Source of the DNA: Aplysia californica
Taxonomy: Eukaryota; Mollusca; Gastropoda; Aplysiida; Aplysiidae
DNA length: 64,000 nucleotides
Assembly: GCF_000002075.1 (NCBI RefSeq)
Contig: NW_004798065.1
Span: 75,373-139,372, forward strand
Reading direction: 5' to 3'
A program made the translations under genes and the position numbers. The notes beneath the pieces are model-generated. The model was not told the origin of the DNA. It did not search any database and saw only the letters and a list, made by a program, of their open reading frames with translations. Shown here piece after piece: positions 31,776-47,660 of the stretch; positions within the stretch are counted from its first letter, which is position 1, and every line of letters starts with the position of its first letter.

Positions 31776-33884
31776 ATGCATGCACTAATATTCGAACAGA
31801 GAAGAAATAACGGTTGAAAGAACAACATGATTAAGCAGTTCTTTGCATTAGGCATACTCGTATACCCTATAGACCTACCTTCACATTGTGCATGCTTCTG
31901 CTAATTGTTCGTGCGCTGGTCATCAAAACCCTCAGAGTACAGTCTCCAGATTGAAGTTTTTCCAGTCTTTTGCGTAGTGCATTCTTCTCGAATCATTCTA
32001 CGCACAAATCTATAAACGAGCTTTGATAGGCCTATGAGTGTTGGGGGAAGAACCAGACTTTAAAAGCGGCGAAATCGTACACAATCTTACCTCGGTCGCA
32101 GAAGAGCAGCTGTTTACATTAGCAACCATTGCTGGCCATGTCACTGTATAAGCATTTCGTCGTCTGCTAACCCAAAATAATGTATTTGTACTAGATATTC
32201 CTCCAGTTCGGTATCTGCAATCAACTGAAGAGTTCCTTCAAGCCGTGTTGCTCACTACGACACAAAACTACACCTGTCTACAACACAACACGATGACAAG
32301 GTTCTCTGCTGCGCTGTGTAAAGGAAATCTTCACCCATAACGACCCCATTTCGATCAATATTTCATACACTAAACGCGCCGCAACTATTAATAGATCTGC
32401 ACCAGAACTTACTTGCTTATCTAGTACTTTCAAGGGCGGTGTTGTTGACCACTGGTTCTAACAATTAGTGCTGTCAAAGAAAAAGGCTTACTGATTGTTT
32501 TTTATACACCATACTCTATTGTGGATTCTATTTCATCTCGTTATCCTGCCATGTGTTGTCTGATTTCCCAGAAGGGAATCTACAATTCGCAGAGGAGAGA
32601 GCACGTACAAGACATGAAAGTTTAACTGAAGGCCGAAAAGAAATCAATAAGAAGAGTTTCAAAAGATTCAGAATAAACTTTTATTGCAATTGAAAGTCTG
32701 TTAAAGAAGAAAAAGGGGAGGGGGGAAGGGGAAGGGTATAAGCATGAAGAAGAATGTACAATAAAAGTTTAGAAGAAAGAAAGGAGTGCGGACAGGAGGT
32801 AGAAATAGGAGGAGGACAGGAAGGGGCAATAAACGGTAATGGACAAAAAGAAGTGTAGGAAACAAAAAGAATATAATATAAGATTAATTATAAACAGGTT
32901 TCACGACGTAACCTGGGGTTTTGTTGTGCAGTCAATCTGTTTATCGTGGTACAAATACACGTACAAGTATCGGTATATCAAAGAGGTAGAACTAATAGAC
33001 TGCCTTAACAAAGAATAAAAAAGGCAGCCTGCTGGATGATTTGTCGTCTGTTTGGGTTTTTTTATGTTTTGTTTGTTTGTTTGTTGCTCTTGGGTTGGGT
33101 TGGGTTTTTTTTACTTAGCTGCCCAGTAATAGAGAAGAAATATTTTTTGTTTTGCAATGAACACAACCTTCCTAATTGGTCATCTAGACTTGTCATAGCC
33201 TATTTTTAAATAAATTTTTTTCTACTGAAAGTCGAAAAGAGGAGGACGTTTGGTTTGAACATAGGGAGAGTTTTTAAGATACAAATTTAAGGAGGAAAAT
33301 GTTCTATTGCTTGTTCGCAGACAAGTTAACAGTTTGACAACTTTACTGTCGTTTTTTATCATGGATATTACTTTTCCCCAAGGAAGTAAGGGGGGTATGA
33401 ATAGTATAACTAAGAGGGTGTTCAACGGTAAGAAATCATAAAATGAATACTTCCAGAGAAAATGAGTTACAAATACATACACAAACAAAAAGACGAGAAT
33501 AAACTTGATACGATAATTAAAGATTATACCTGGTTCACAGGCCTACATTAAAAGCAGAATTGAATTTATCTTGACTAATCGTATAGAAGTCAAACACATA
33601 TACACGTACAAGCATCTGACACCCGACTTCTCCTTACATTGTTTCCTACCTACAGTAGACTTAATAATAAAGACGTTAGGCTATCTCACTTACAACAAAA
33701 CAACGATGACAAAGACATTAATGATTTTATGGACCAGACAAATGAATAATCCGAATGCAAGAGCGAAAGGGGGCTAGCACTCTTAGGATCCATAATAAAA
33801 ACAGAACACAAGAGTTCATGAGATGAAACATTTGTACAATCATTACCAAAACGAACGGTTGTTGTTTTTGTTGGGGTTTGTTGC

Positions 33885-33922
<38 letters not shown>

Positions 33923-34660
33923 TTGTTGTTTTTGTTGTTGTTTGTATTTTAAGAGCTACTGCCTCATCAATACAGATGATATGAACCACATTGTCAAAAA
34001 TTCAGATAAGACATGATTAATATTTTCTATGTGGACATCTTACGTCAAGACTTCACTTATGAAGTAATGCAAATAAGCTGGAAACGCTTTGTGGAAAAAG
34101 TAGTTGACTGAAACGTCAGAGTAGAAGTAAAAATTTTAAAAGCTGCAATATTTGAGATACGATCATATAATAATATGGGCATGAATATCTAGGTTTGGTT
34201 CCATGAATAGTTGCAATATTTGATATATTATACGATCAGATGGTCATGAGTATCTGGGTTTGGTTTCCAAAACATATTCGGTTTTGTTTTGTTTTGTTGG
34301 GTTGTTTTTTTACAAACACAAGGATAGAATCCGATCAAAGACAGATGAGACGAAATTCACAAGTTCTCAGTAGGCCTACACTTCTGTTAGTGTTATGTCT
34401 CTAAGCCTATCACAAAGTCACTTGAAATTCGGCTTCCTAAAAGGTCCGCCTCAGATCGAAAAATCTTTTTTGAGAAATGGCCTTTCAATTGGAGTGTTCT
34501 GGAAGCCTGAAGATGTCACTCAAGCTCAAAATGCATCTGAAATCAAACGGGAAAAGTAAATTTGTAAATTTAAAGAAAACCAAAAAAACCCATTGAGAAT
34601 GCAATAATAATTAACCGCGAACATTGATACCGAGCATTACAAGCACTCGGCGCATTTGCG
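30420..34660. other. long non-coding stretch
   Basis: No exon, transposase or SINE recognised. It contains (GA)n at 31673-31773, a GT/GGG-rich tract at 31505-31560, a (GTT)n-like tract at 33880-33950, and poly-G at about 30133-30147. Confidence 0.5.
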
Positions 34661-34665
34661 CGCGT

Positions 34666-34667
<2 letters not shown>

Positions 34668-34723
<56 letters not shown>

Positions 34724-34782
34724 ACACACACACACACACACATACTCACGCGCGCGCGCGCGCACACACACACACACACACA
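34668..34782. repeat. (CA)n microsatellite
   Basis: About 110 bp of CA dinucleotides with one CGCGCG island. Confidence 0.95.
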
Positions 34783-35109
34783 TGTGTAAGTATAAAGATA
34801 CAGAACTCTGTTTTTAAAAATAATTCTTTCTGTTATTTGCTTTAAATCTGCTTACCTGCGCATCTGAATTGGTGTGCCTGTTCTTGTTGCATATTTGTCT
34901 GTATATGTGTGAGTCTCCACCGTACGTGAGTAGATGGGAGGATCCGCTCTTCAAAGATGCAAGTTGTAATTCCCCATTTTCTAGAGGATCAAATTGTGGG
35001 AAAGATAAAAAGCAGTCTCACTGATCAACAAGATTTATTTTAAAAATGATACATGAGTCTTTAGTGATCAATGTAATATGCTAACACAAAATATAAAAAC
35101 TGTAAATAT

Positions 35110-35640
35110 TGTCTAACACGCACAGAGGGAACACGCACATAGCGAACAAGAACATAGAAAACATGCACATAGGGAATGTCACGCAAGTTGATAAAACGCA
35201 GAGTGAATACGCACATATAAAACACACACCCAACGATCACGCACATAGGAACAAGCACATACTGAACACGCACATATCGAACACGCACATATCGAACATG
35301 CACATAGCAATCATTCACATAGAGAACATGCACTTACCGAACATGCACATAGTGAACACACATGTATAGCGAACATGCATCTAGCAATAATGCAACTAGC
35401 AAAAATGCACATAGAGAACATGCATAAAATAATATACCAATAATGCACATAGACAACATGCACACAGCGAACATGCACATAGCAATAATGCAACTAGCAA
35501 TAAAGCACATGGCGAACATGCACATAGCGAACACACACGTATAGCAAACATGCACATAGCAATAATGCAACTAGCAATAATGCACATAGCGAACATGCAC
35601 ATAGCAACCATGGACATAGCAATCACGCACATAGAGATCT
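35110..35640. repeat. degenerate 15-bp minisatellite (GAACATGCACATAGC)
   Basis: About 530 bp of roughly 15-bp units of the form GAACATGCACATAGC, with variants CAATAATGCAACTAG and CGAACACGCACATAT. Higher-order blocks recur at about 35375-35410, 35470-35510 and 35550-35590. It ends at GAGTTTTAGGTCCCGAATT. Confidence 0.9.
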
Positions 35641-35644
35641 GAGT

Positions 35645-36808
35645 TTTAGGTCCCGAATTTTGTCTTTTAAATGAACATAGATTTTGTTTGTTAATAACAT
35701 AATGTGTACATAGCGAACTTCGTGCATTACAAAAATATTTTCGTCTCGATTTCGCTCTGTGCGTGATAGATTGTATATAATTTAATATCACTTAGGTTCC
35801 ATAATATAGAGCTAGAGCATAAAACTGGAGTTATCAATAAGGTACACTTGCCATGCCTAACAAGGCATTCTATCGAAAAACACAATCATATTCTTGTTTC
35901 CTTCATCAGCTATCCAATGCTTTAAATTCATAAGGTTTTCCCTCATTTGAACTATGAGCAGTTCCTTCTATACATAGGCCTACTCGTTGCACCATCAATG
36001 TGTATAATTTGTTTCATTCCCCCTATAGAGCATTCTTGAACATATTTCGTTTGGGGGGGGGGGGGGGGGGTTAAGATTTTCAACCCATCTGGCTGTGTTT
36101 TGTCGGCGTTGATGGACGCCCGACCGTTCTATTTACTGAACTGCGCTGAAATAGAAGTCTACATCGAAACCAGATTGAACCTTTATCCCGCATCCCACTA
36201 AAACAAACAAACTACGCATACACACATACACTTACAATTACGCATACACACACACATACTCACGCATGCACACACGCAAACGCATACAGGGTATGGGCTA
36301 CGCGCGCACGCACGCACACACACATACACACATACACGCACATACACGTGCGAGTGCACCTGCACATGTACGCACATCTGTATACGCACGCAAATACCTT
36401 CCTACAAAATTTGATTAACAGATCTATATTTTACCTACTGTTCTTAGAAAAAGTATAAGGGTGCGGGTGGAAAGGGGAGGGGGGTGGGAGCCCACGTTCA
36501 GTTCATGATTCCACGCTTTCAAGAAGCGAACGTACTCCCATTTTGATCCTCTTTTTCTAAGGCTGACATACCCCCCTCCCATATTTTTTTTCCTTTTTTT
36601 TTTTAACCTCATGACAGTCTCTGCCACACTTGTTGCAGATGAAGGTTGAAGGCGGGTTGAAGGCTCAATTTTGCTCCCTCTCTTTTCTGCGGCTTCCTCT
36701 ATCCATTTCCTGCTCCTATCTTGTCATTAAATTGTGTCAATGGTAGCGTAGAAAACCTACATTTTTTTTTCTTTAAAAATCACATAAGAAAAGGCTTGTC
36801 GTTGTTAC
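35645..36808. other. non-coding, nothing firm
   Basis: Poly-G at about 36052-36070 and mixed CA/CACG-rich sequence at 36215-36390. No exon recognised. Confidence 0.45.
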
Positions 36809-36819
36809 CTGGTGAGATC

Positions 36820-39442
<2,623 letters not shown>

Positions 39443-39459
39443 GGTTCTGCACTCCCGCC

Positions 39460-40440
39460 TGGAAAGTCACAAAAGGAAAGTTATTGAGAATACCACCACC
39501 GCCGCCACCCCCCCCCCCCCCATACACACACCAAAAGTGTTTCTTCCTATTGAATTTTCATGACAGTAATATTATATAATTTGTGTAAAAGACCAAGCGG
39601 AAGAGCACGTGAAACCTGAAGAAGAGTCAGAGAAATTGAAGTACAGAAAAGTCGGAAGACATTGAATAGAATCAAGAGACTAACCGAGGATAGGGTAAGG
39701 TGGAAAGTGGAAAGTGTTTGTTCGTGGCTGATACTATGATCCAGGGTGAGAAAGGCAATGATGATGATGAAGCAAATATAATTTAGATTCTATGTATATC
39801 TGCAAAATATGTGTTTACCATTCCTGTACAGCCGAGAACAATTTTCCACTTGGACAATAAAGTATCATCTTATCTTATCTTTTCTTATCACAATGAACTT
39901 TAGGTCTATACAAAAAGTACGACATTTTCAAGGTGGTCTGGGATTTCTTTATAGTTTGTTTGTTTGATTGTTGTTGGTTGTTGATGTGTTGTTGTTTTAT
40001 TTCATTTATTTATTATTATTTTATTTTATTTTATTTTTTTGTGGGGGGGTATTTGTTTGTTTGTTTTTGTTTTTGTTTTGTTCTTTTTGTGGGGGGGGGG
40101 GTTGGGGGGTGTTAAACCAAAAAGCAAAAGGTGTACAGCCCTTTAATCGCCAACTTGAGCGTAAGATGATTTGTTTAAAATATTAATGATATTGCTTTTT
40201 AATTGTATCAAGAATCCATCTTCGACAAAATGTGGGGTTTTTTTTAGTTTAAAGGAGGCATGAGGAAAGTGTTTGATTTCAGTCCTTTACTTCTCTAACT
40301 CAGCTCAATATTTGAGCTTCATGATTAATAAAATAATAGCATAGCTCATTTCTCTTATTATAGATCTATCTGGAAAAAAAATTTTAAACTGTCTCCACAT
40401 ACTGTGACCCAAAAGTGTCGTTTTTCGTGATTAAACATGG
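39460..40440. other. non-coding upstream region of peptide gene 1
   Basis: Contains a (TTATC) remnant with an AATAAA at 39858 and T/G-rich sequence at 39950-40110. The 5' untranslated exon and promoter of the minus-strand peptide gene should lie upstream but could not be placed. Confidence 0.4.
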
Positions 40441-40632
40441 TTGAGTAGGTAGTTGGCTGTTGCTCTGGTGTGGTTTGCTCCTTCTTTCCCAGCAATGATC
40501 AACCTCCTATCGATGTTATCCCTTCTCCTTCTGTATTGCTTTTGTTACTCTCTCGCAAAACTTCTAATCTTCTGCACTTATATTAATGGCCTAACTGTGC
40601 TGCAAGTGCCGTAAAACGCTTACTAAATCAAA
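40441..40632 (+). repeat. SINE-like element (family B)
   Basis: GAGTAGGTAGTTGGCTGTTG head, TGGTTTGCTCCTTCTTTCC body, tail GCAAGTGCCGTAAAACGC. Confidence 0.8.
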
Positions 40633-41225
40633 CATGGTTAAGCTGATTCTTACGACACAGATATAGTACGGTTGCACCTGACGTCATCAAGAGGCCCTTG
40701 CTGCTGGTGGTAAATGGAAGCTTTAAAAAAATAATTAAAGATTGTTACGTTTTCACTTTTTGTGTGTATTGTTACAAATTTGTGTTGAAATCAACAGAAC
40801 TCAAAATTATGATAATGACGGAATTTGCCTTACGTGAAGGAAATCTTGTTCGCTGTTGCCACTCCAAGTTCAACTAATTCCAAGACGAAACACAACGGTC
40901 AAACACGAAACTACGAACATCTGAAACTTTGGTAAATGGAGCTGAAATTGGCAACACTGTATTTAGCGTCTTTCTGGGATACAAGGTATTAGAAATCGAT
41001 TACGTTAATCCTTTGCGATTACCTGTAAGTTCCGTTTAGGTATGTTCGAAGGCGAGAGTGTAACGAACCTATCTCATTGGTCCAGGAATAAATTATGTGG
41101 AAAAGAGAGGGCGGGTACATATGGTGCACTGAGTTGGACAGTCTTGACAAAGAATGTGACCTATCCCATTCTAATTTTGGTGACCCACTATTAATTGTTA
41201 AGGTAGATCTGACAAGGCATAAATA
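40633..41225. other. non-coding, nothing recognised
   Basis: No exon or known repeat found. Confidence 0.45.
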
Positions 41226-41739
41226 GGGGGCTCTCGTGGTCAAGAGGTACGGTGTTCACCTCTCAATCAATAGGCTCAGGGTTTGAAACCTTACTGCGAC
41301 GGAAATTTTTCTTCTCTAAAAATGTCCCATTTCGCCTCCTTTTCTGCTCTCTGACCACATTCGGTCGTCTGCTTTCGTCTCCGCTTTCTGCTCCCACCCC
41401 TCCCCTTCTTTGTCCCCTTCTCTGGGCTCCTGACTCTTTCTGCTGCCTTTCTACTGCTACTCATTGGCTCCTTCTTACTGCTATCTTTCAGCCATACCCT
41501 TGATCTCAGGGTAAGATCTAACACCAAGTTTTTTCGGATGAGGGCGAAAAATCTCGGAGTCCCGTGTGCAAGTTGCGCTCATTAAAGATCTCTTGGTGGT
41601 CCAAAATCGATAAGAGAAGGCTTCAGCCGCCACCCGGGGAAAATTCAAATTTAATTCCTACTAAACTGATTATGCTTGATGTGTCCTGCGCACTCATTAT
41701 ATGACCCTATGCAGTTGCGAGCGCAGTAAAACACTTACC
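41226..41739 (+). repeat. tRNA-derived SINE (family A)
   Basis: Full length, with head GGGGGCTCTCGTGGTCAAGA, decayed box B (GGTTTGAAACC), and tail TGCGAGCGCAGTAAAACAC. Confidence 0.9.
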
Positions 41740-42107
41740 CCCCCCCCCCCTCTACCCCCCAAAATGCATTAACACAGTTTTGATCTGTAATAGCATTTTA
41801 TCAGGGAGGGGCCGTTTTCGACGTTCAGTAGAACTTTAAAAAATGGAGGGGGGGGGGGGGGGGGAGGTGGTATAGAGAGTCATTGAAGGTTAAATACATT
41901 GTAAATTTCAATTCTGCGTTTGCCCAATAAGAGATCAACATAATAATTGAGATGGCACTTAAAAAAAGAAGATTTTAACAGATAAACTGCGCAAAACACT
42001 CGCACCAAAACTCTAGACTACACTTCAATAGGCAACACGAAAACTCAGCAATCAGTCATGACTTACACAAGACTTTAGAACAAATTAAACTTGGCCCAAC
42101 GCTACCT

Positions 42108-42345
42108 TAGAATAACAAAGTTCTGTCTGTTAAATACCTAGTTTTGATAAATTTGACGTCAAAAAGAGTTTCACATTAACGTGATCTCAAGCTTTTTCGA
42201 ATGCTATTCTTTGAATATGTAGATAACGACTCTTAATAATCTGACGATTTAGAATGAGCAGATAAAACATTTTTTTTTATCTCATAGTCTTTTTAACTCA
42301 AGAAGGCCAAAAATGGCAGATAGGACTTTGTACTTCTGGGGTAGC
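42108..42345. mobile_element. MITE-like element, same family as 19592-19820
   Basis: The left end TTAGAATAACAAAGTTCTGT is inverted at the right (GGCAGATAGGACTTTGTACT). The middle carries AAGCTTTTTCGAATGC, the reverse complement of the 19-kb copy's interior, so the interior is inverted relative to that copy. Confidence 0.6.
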
Positions 42346-43649
42346 GCTATTCCACCTAGCACTTATATGTAGACAGGAAATCCCGACTTTCATTACTAGG
42401 CCCTAAGCAGAAAAAACATCGAAACATAAAAGGGCATTCTTGAGCCAGAGATATTATTTGTGGAGGTGTCATGGCTCCCCACCCACATTCAAAGAATGGC
42501 TTTAAATTGGGGTCCAGACTCTTAACTAATTATCGATCGTTCACAACTAAACAAGAACGTCAATCCATTTTTTGAAACTGAAGCCTGGTTAGAATTCATG
42601 ATCAGCGGACCAGGAGAGGTGCTAAAGAATAGTTCTGTTTGGGATGTGAGAAGTTTACTTTCCTTAGGGCTGGTTTTTAAATAACATTGTCTTTAACTTG
42701 TGTTCGCCCTAGAACAGCTCCTCTTACTGAGAAAACAGTTTTATTACAAACAAGTTTCTTGCGAGACCGTTGGTGGAAAAAGTGACTAATGGTCAAGCGT
42801 GGTGACTGGCTTTGGTATTTGTCCAACGGACAATCACAGTTTACCTGAATCTGCATTGCATCATCTTCTGGGATGAGGCAGATAATCTACACTGAACTCA
42901 CTAAAGAGATCATCCCTTGCCCCACGGCTGCCTTCTCTAATGGTAAATTATTCGTGAAGGGAAGCCGTATGGTAATTGCACCGCCATACCTACCAACAAA
43001 CATTGATACACACACACTCATTGTTCATTTTCCAAAGGGGATACTTTCAATGCACCACTGCTAAACAGGAGTTTTATTGTAAGTATTCTCGCATAGTTTG
43101 AGATCATTATAATTTGATTGAGTGAAAGAAAAACTATTTAAGAGGATTCTATTGATTATGTTGGTCGTTCTTTCATTTCCGCTTTCTTTTTAAGTCATAA
43201 ACATAAATAATAGATAAAGGAAATATGAAAAAAACACCAGATTACAGTATATTACACACCTACATTAATAATGTTTTATCTTTCAAGTATCTCTTCCATT
43301 GCGTTACCAACAATACCAGAGAGTATCTCAGTTTCAAGATAATGGATGAATATTATTATTATTATTTATTATTAGTCAGAGCTTAGACGGACATTGTGCA
43401 GGACCGGTAGTGTTAGGTTGTTATTCAACATACACGAATTGTTGCTTTCGTGCTTTCACCTTGTGTGGTTTTTGGAACGTGCGTGAGAAGTATATTATTT
43501 AGTTAAGGAAAAACTACACATTTAAAAGTATAAAAAACCTACCGACTTTAAATAACGTCAAAGTATTTAGATACCTAGATATTTGAAATAATAATGAGTA
43601 CAGTGTATGTTCCTTTTCTTGAGTTATAGTGACGTCTAACTCAAAGTCT
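42346..43649. other. non-coding, nothing recognised
   Basis: No exon with motif or splice support. Short (TTA)n at about 43350-43372. Confidence 0.45.
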
Positions 43650-44166
43650 GGGGGCTTTTGCGGTCTAGAGGTTATGGTGTTTGCCTCTCTTTCAATAGGT
43701 CCAGAGATCGAAACCTGACAGCGACGGAAACATTTTTTCTCGAAAAAGTTCTCCTTCCACCTCTGTTCCTCCTCTCTAATCATGATATGTCCGACTGCTT
43801 TCGTCTCCTTTCTGCCCCCCCCCCCCCACCCCCCTTCCTCCCTCCTCTGGCCTCCTGACTCTTTATGTGGCCTTTCTACCGCTACTCTTTAGCTCCTTAC
43901 TGGTGTCTTTCAACCACACCCCTGATATTAGGGAAGGAACGATCAAACACCTAGTCTAGCCTTCTCAGATAAGGGTGAAAAATCTCGGAGGTCCTGTGTG
44001 CAATTTACGCGCGTTAAAGATCTATAGGTGGTCCAAAAATCGTTAAGAGTATGCCCCACCTGAGCAAACGTTAAAATTAATTCGTACCAAGCTGAAAATG
44101 TTTAACTATGTGTCCCGCGCACTTATATGACCTGTATGCAGTCGCGAGCGCCGTAAAACACTTACC
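43650..44166 (+). repeat. tRNA-derived SINE (family A)
   Basis: Full length, with head GGGGGCTTTTGCGGTCTAGA, a poly-C tract in the body, and tail GCGAGCGCCGTAAAACACTT. Confidence 0.9.
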
Positions 44167-45764
44167 AGACAACAACATACATAACTCAAAGTCCGCTGTG
44201 CCACTGTCGTCCTTCTGTGGTATAACGACAGCCGTGCTTAGAGTATAAGTACAAGGACGCCCAGCTATAACCCCAGAACTCTAAAAGATCCCATAATCTC
44301 TTCCAACAAAACGGGTTCAGAAACGTTCTATTCTGTTAAAGATTGGAACCCAAGTCCTCCGCTTGGTAATCAAAAGTCATACCAATTGAGGTTAGAGAGA
44401 AGCCTCTAATGCATTGGGTACCGGTGTGTCAAAGCTGCGAACAGTATAAGGATATTCAAACTCCTGAATTCAGTGTTTTCATTTGTTTCACGACTCGGTG
44501 GAATTGGGCGCTGGTCAATTTTTGGGCATATAGAGTTATTGGTATTATCTTAAAGGTTGTTCATTTGTCTTGCTTGTGATGAAAACAATATCCTTTTCTT
44601 GAATAGAAGTCGAGATACTTGCGATTGAAGGAGGTGGGGGTCGTCCGGTTTCAGAGGTAAAATTGGCGAGAAAATGACCACCAAAGTTGGGTAAATTCCG
44701 TAGCTTAAGAGTCCTTGGAAACTGCAAATCTAAATTCCTATCCGTAGGCTGTGGGGTCATTTTGTACCCCCAGGGGTTGTATTCTTCACAGTTTAGAATA
44801 CTTCTTGTGCAAAGATCTCTTTGAAGCTTTCACTATTTCTCAAAAAATCATTTGACAGACTGCTGTGCAAAGCGTACGGATCGGATTAACGAGTAAATTT
44901 CCTTTTGGAAAGTGGTGGCACAGAGTTCCCCACGTCGTATGGATACGATAGCAGAACACGACGTAAGGATAGGGTTAATCAACGTCTTTCAATAAAAACC
45001 CCACATAAAAGTGTTTTTGGTGAACATACAGGGTGTTGAGACCAAAGAAAATGCGAAACAATTTCCAAAACTGGCCGAAAAATGCTGATTTCTCGGATTT
45101 CATTATTTTGACGAGCGCCTGATTTTTTCACCACGATGCCTCACATTTGTTTCTGGGCATCAATCGTTACTGTTGCTAATAAAATTCGGACTTAGGTGCG
45201 CAAGACCGTTGTTCAATTTCCGGTTAACGGGACCTTTGTAAATATAAGGATTTTAGAAGGTTTTCACGGCTGTCCGCCAAAATAATAATTGGTCACATCG
45301 TATCGGAGGTTTTACAAATCGATCCAATACTTCGTTGGTCTGTAAAACATATATCGGACAACTGGTCTGTCTACTTAAACAAAGATAACACTAAAAAAAT
45401 AGCTCGATCCTTCGTCTGAAATACTTTAAAACGCCCGAATAATTTCCTGTGTTGACACCTACAATCATCGCACATGTGTTGCTGTTCAAGGGCATTGACT
45501 TATCTACATAAGGAATAAGCAACCATTATTCATTTAAAAAATCCGTTCTATTTTGGAAATTACTCTAAACTTTTTACCTCAAACGTGTATGTTCGAACAA
45601 TTTCGTTTGTTTTTTGGGTTGTTGGGTTGTTGTTGTTGTTGTTTTTGTTTTGTTTTTGGGGGGGGTTTAGTTTGTTGTTGTTGTTTTTTTAACATCAACT
45701 AAATATTTAGCGAGAACGTTTCCATTTGAGGCTCTGTACTGAATCTTTGTCGTTTTTCTTTCAG
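44167..45764. other. non-coding upstream region of peptide gene 2
   Basis: Contains the inverted dispersed repeat at 44909-44978 and a (GTT)n-like tract at 45617-45690. A 5' untranslated exon of the plus-strand peptide gene should lie upstream of 45765 but was not identified. Confidence 0.45.
44909..44978 (-). repeat. short dispersed repeat, copy 2
   Basis: Inverse of 914-982; shares CACAGAGTTCCCCACGTCGT and AGGGTTAA. Confidence 0.6.
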
Positions 45765-45791
45765 GTCTCAGAGACAAAAAGTCAGGACAGA

Positions 45792-46762
45792 ATGGCCGTT
45801 TCACGTCTGCTCCTAGCTCTGTGCTTGATCGCTGCTATCCTCCCAATGGCGGAAGCGCAATTCATTGAAGAATTGTTGTGCTTTCTCGTACAACTCATCG
45901 ATAGCATCTCAGGTTAGTAAATGTCCACAGGACACGAATATAGCTGTCTGCGAGCGCAAATGCTTGTATGTATTTGTCTTTGCCACAAATGGGTAAGCAA
46001 GACGATGCATATTAATATGCTTATAATTGTATTGGTGGAGTGGGAGGCAATAAGGAGATAGCCGTAGGGTCATTAAACAAATAGCATATTTGAAGATGAG
46101 ATCATATCCCTAAAGATATTTTTTAAATGTAGATTTCAGTGTGTTGGGGATTTGGGAGTGTAGAGAAAGAGAGGGAGAGGGGGGAGAGAGGGGGGGGGGG
46201 AGCGAGAGAGAAGGGGGGGGAGTGAGAGGCGGAGAAGGGGGGGAGGGAGAGGGTTGACCAGATTTTGAGAAACGGGGTAATCCGTATTAATTTTAAAAAA
46301 TAGGTTTTTAATTCCAGTTTTATAGCACTGATTATACAAATTATAATGTCATTTTAGTGCCGAAGATTAGAGGTGTTAATAGAGATTAACATGCATACCT
46401 ACAAAGAGAAGTGAGGGAAGATATAAGGTCGATATGTTTGATATAAAAAAAGAGAAGCAAACAACACCAGAGCACTCGCCAGCTTCCCTCAGAAAGTGAG
46501 AAGAAGGGGATGGGGTATACTTTGACTGGAACGTAGACATTATGGAATTTTTTTCTTACTTAAATTGACAAGGGAACCCTCACAGGAAAGGAGGAAATAT
46601 TGTTTGAAATTCGGATTTGTTCAACCATACTGAAATGCTTCACAATTTTTAAATCTTTTTTGCTGTATTTTTTCCCCAACAGGTTGCGCGACACAAGACA
46701 CTCCCTTCTGCAGCATAGTCGACTCAATTATTGATCCTCTTTGTCCAGGATCTTCCAACTAA
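45792..46762 (+). CDS. secreted four-cysteine peptide, 66 aa (family member 2)
   Basis: Coding exons 45792-45912 and 46683-46762 join in phase 1. Residues 1-22 (MAVSRLLLALCLIAAILPMA, then EA) form a signal peptide. The 44-residue mature chain has C30-x11-C42-x7-C50-x10-C61 and ends PGSSN, with amphipathic acidic segments between cysteines. The exon begins at 45765 after TTTCTTTCAG, 27 bp before the ATG. A GTAAGT donor begins 7 bp after the stop (exon ends 46769) and probably splices to 49475, giving a 3' untranslated exon with AATAAA at 49920. Framework and the phase-1 intron one codon before the second cysteine equal those of the 36820-39442 gene. ATG 45792 was chosen because it starts the signal peptide. 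No known family recognised; function unknown. Confidence 0.8.
46361..46495 (-). repeat. SINE family B, partial
   Basis: Carries AAGATTAGAGGTGTTA and AGAAGCAAACAACACCAGAG, matching the minus-strand copies at 47.5 and 52.4 kb. Lies in the intron of peptide gene 2, after a GA/G-rich tract at 46160-46250. Confidence 0.7.
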
Positions 46763-47039
46763 ACGTACTGTAAGTCACAGTCGTTTTGTTTTGTTTCCTG
46801 TGCGATAACCAGGGGCACATCCTCTTGCATGTGTATGGTGTTGTATGGTGAAATGGTAAAAGTTTCCTTAAGAGGAATGTTAACCTGTTCTTATGCACAA
46901 TAGAATTGTAAATGGGCTGATTTATCAATATTATGCTCATACTGTGCCGGAACAACTTAGATCTAGGGGGAACTGCAGCTTTTTCTTTCCTCATCCTTAC
47001 TATTGTCATTTCCTCTACTTCTTTTGTATGTTTGTCTCA

Positions 47040-47140
47040 CAGAGTTAGCCTGATTCCCTGTTTGGGCTTCTCTGTTGACATCCACCACTTGGCGCCCATA
47101 TGACCTTATGCAGTTGCGAGCGCCGTAAAACCTTACTAGA
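47040..47140 (+). repeat. SINE 3' tail fragment
   Basis: CATATGACCTTATGCAGTTG then CGAGCGCCGTAAAACCTTAC, the tail shared by families A and B. Confidence 0.7.
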
Positions 47141-47169
47141 TCAAAATAAAACAGAGGTAAAAGTTTAAT

Positions 47170-47375
47170 GCCTCGATCAAAACTATTACGTTATTTTCCA
47201 GGCGGGGCCTCCGAGTTAAACATCCATTTCCGAAAAGACCGAGGCAAAGGGGAAGTTCGTGTAAAATATCTTTGCCAAGGACACAACGTCGGACCGAGCT
47301 GAGGCTCGAAACCCGTAACCCGCAATCTCAAGTTTATGAATCCGGTTGCCAAACCACAAGGCTACCGACGCCACC
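47170..47375 (-). repeat. SINE family C, partial
   Basis: Plus-strand text CCAAGGACACAACGTCGG and CTACCGACGCCAC gives the tRNA-like head at the high-coordinate end, as in the 61905-62187 copy. Confidence 0.7.
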
Positions 47376-47487
47376 TTGCTGTTCACTGATATGATAAATA
47401 GAATAATGTTTTAGACAAGCCAAATGTCGGTTTTCTTAGACGTTTCCCCGATCTTTGAGTTCTCATACCAAGTTAAATTTTAGTTTA

Positions 47488-47660
47488 AGTAGAGGTTTTA
47501 CGGCGCTCGCGACTGCATAAGATCATATGAGCGCCAGAAGATTAGAGCTGTTACAAGAGAGTAACAAACATAAAAAAGATGAAGGGGAGATAAGGACGAT
47601 AGATGTTTGATAGGAAAGAAGAAGCAAACCACACCAGAGCACCCGCCAACCACTCACCAT
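47488..47660 (-). repeat. SINE-like element (family B)
   Basis: In reverse complement it ends CTTATGCAGTCGCGAGCGCC then GTAAAACCTC; the body has GGTTTGCTTCTTCTTTCC. Confidence 0.85.

Noticed and set aside
35110-35640. CRISPR-like array
   Set aside because: The 15-bp units are contiguous without unique spacers and this is a eukaryotic intergenic minisatellite.
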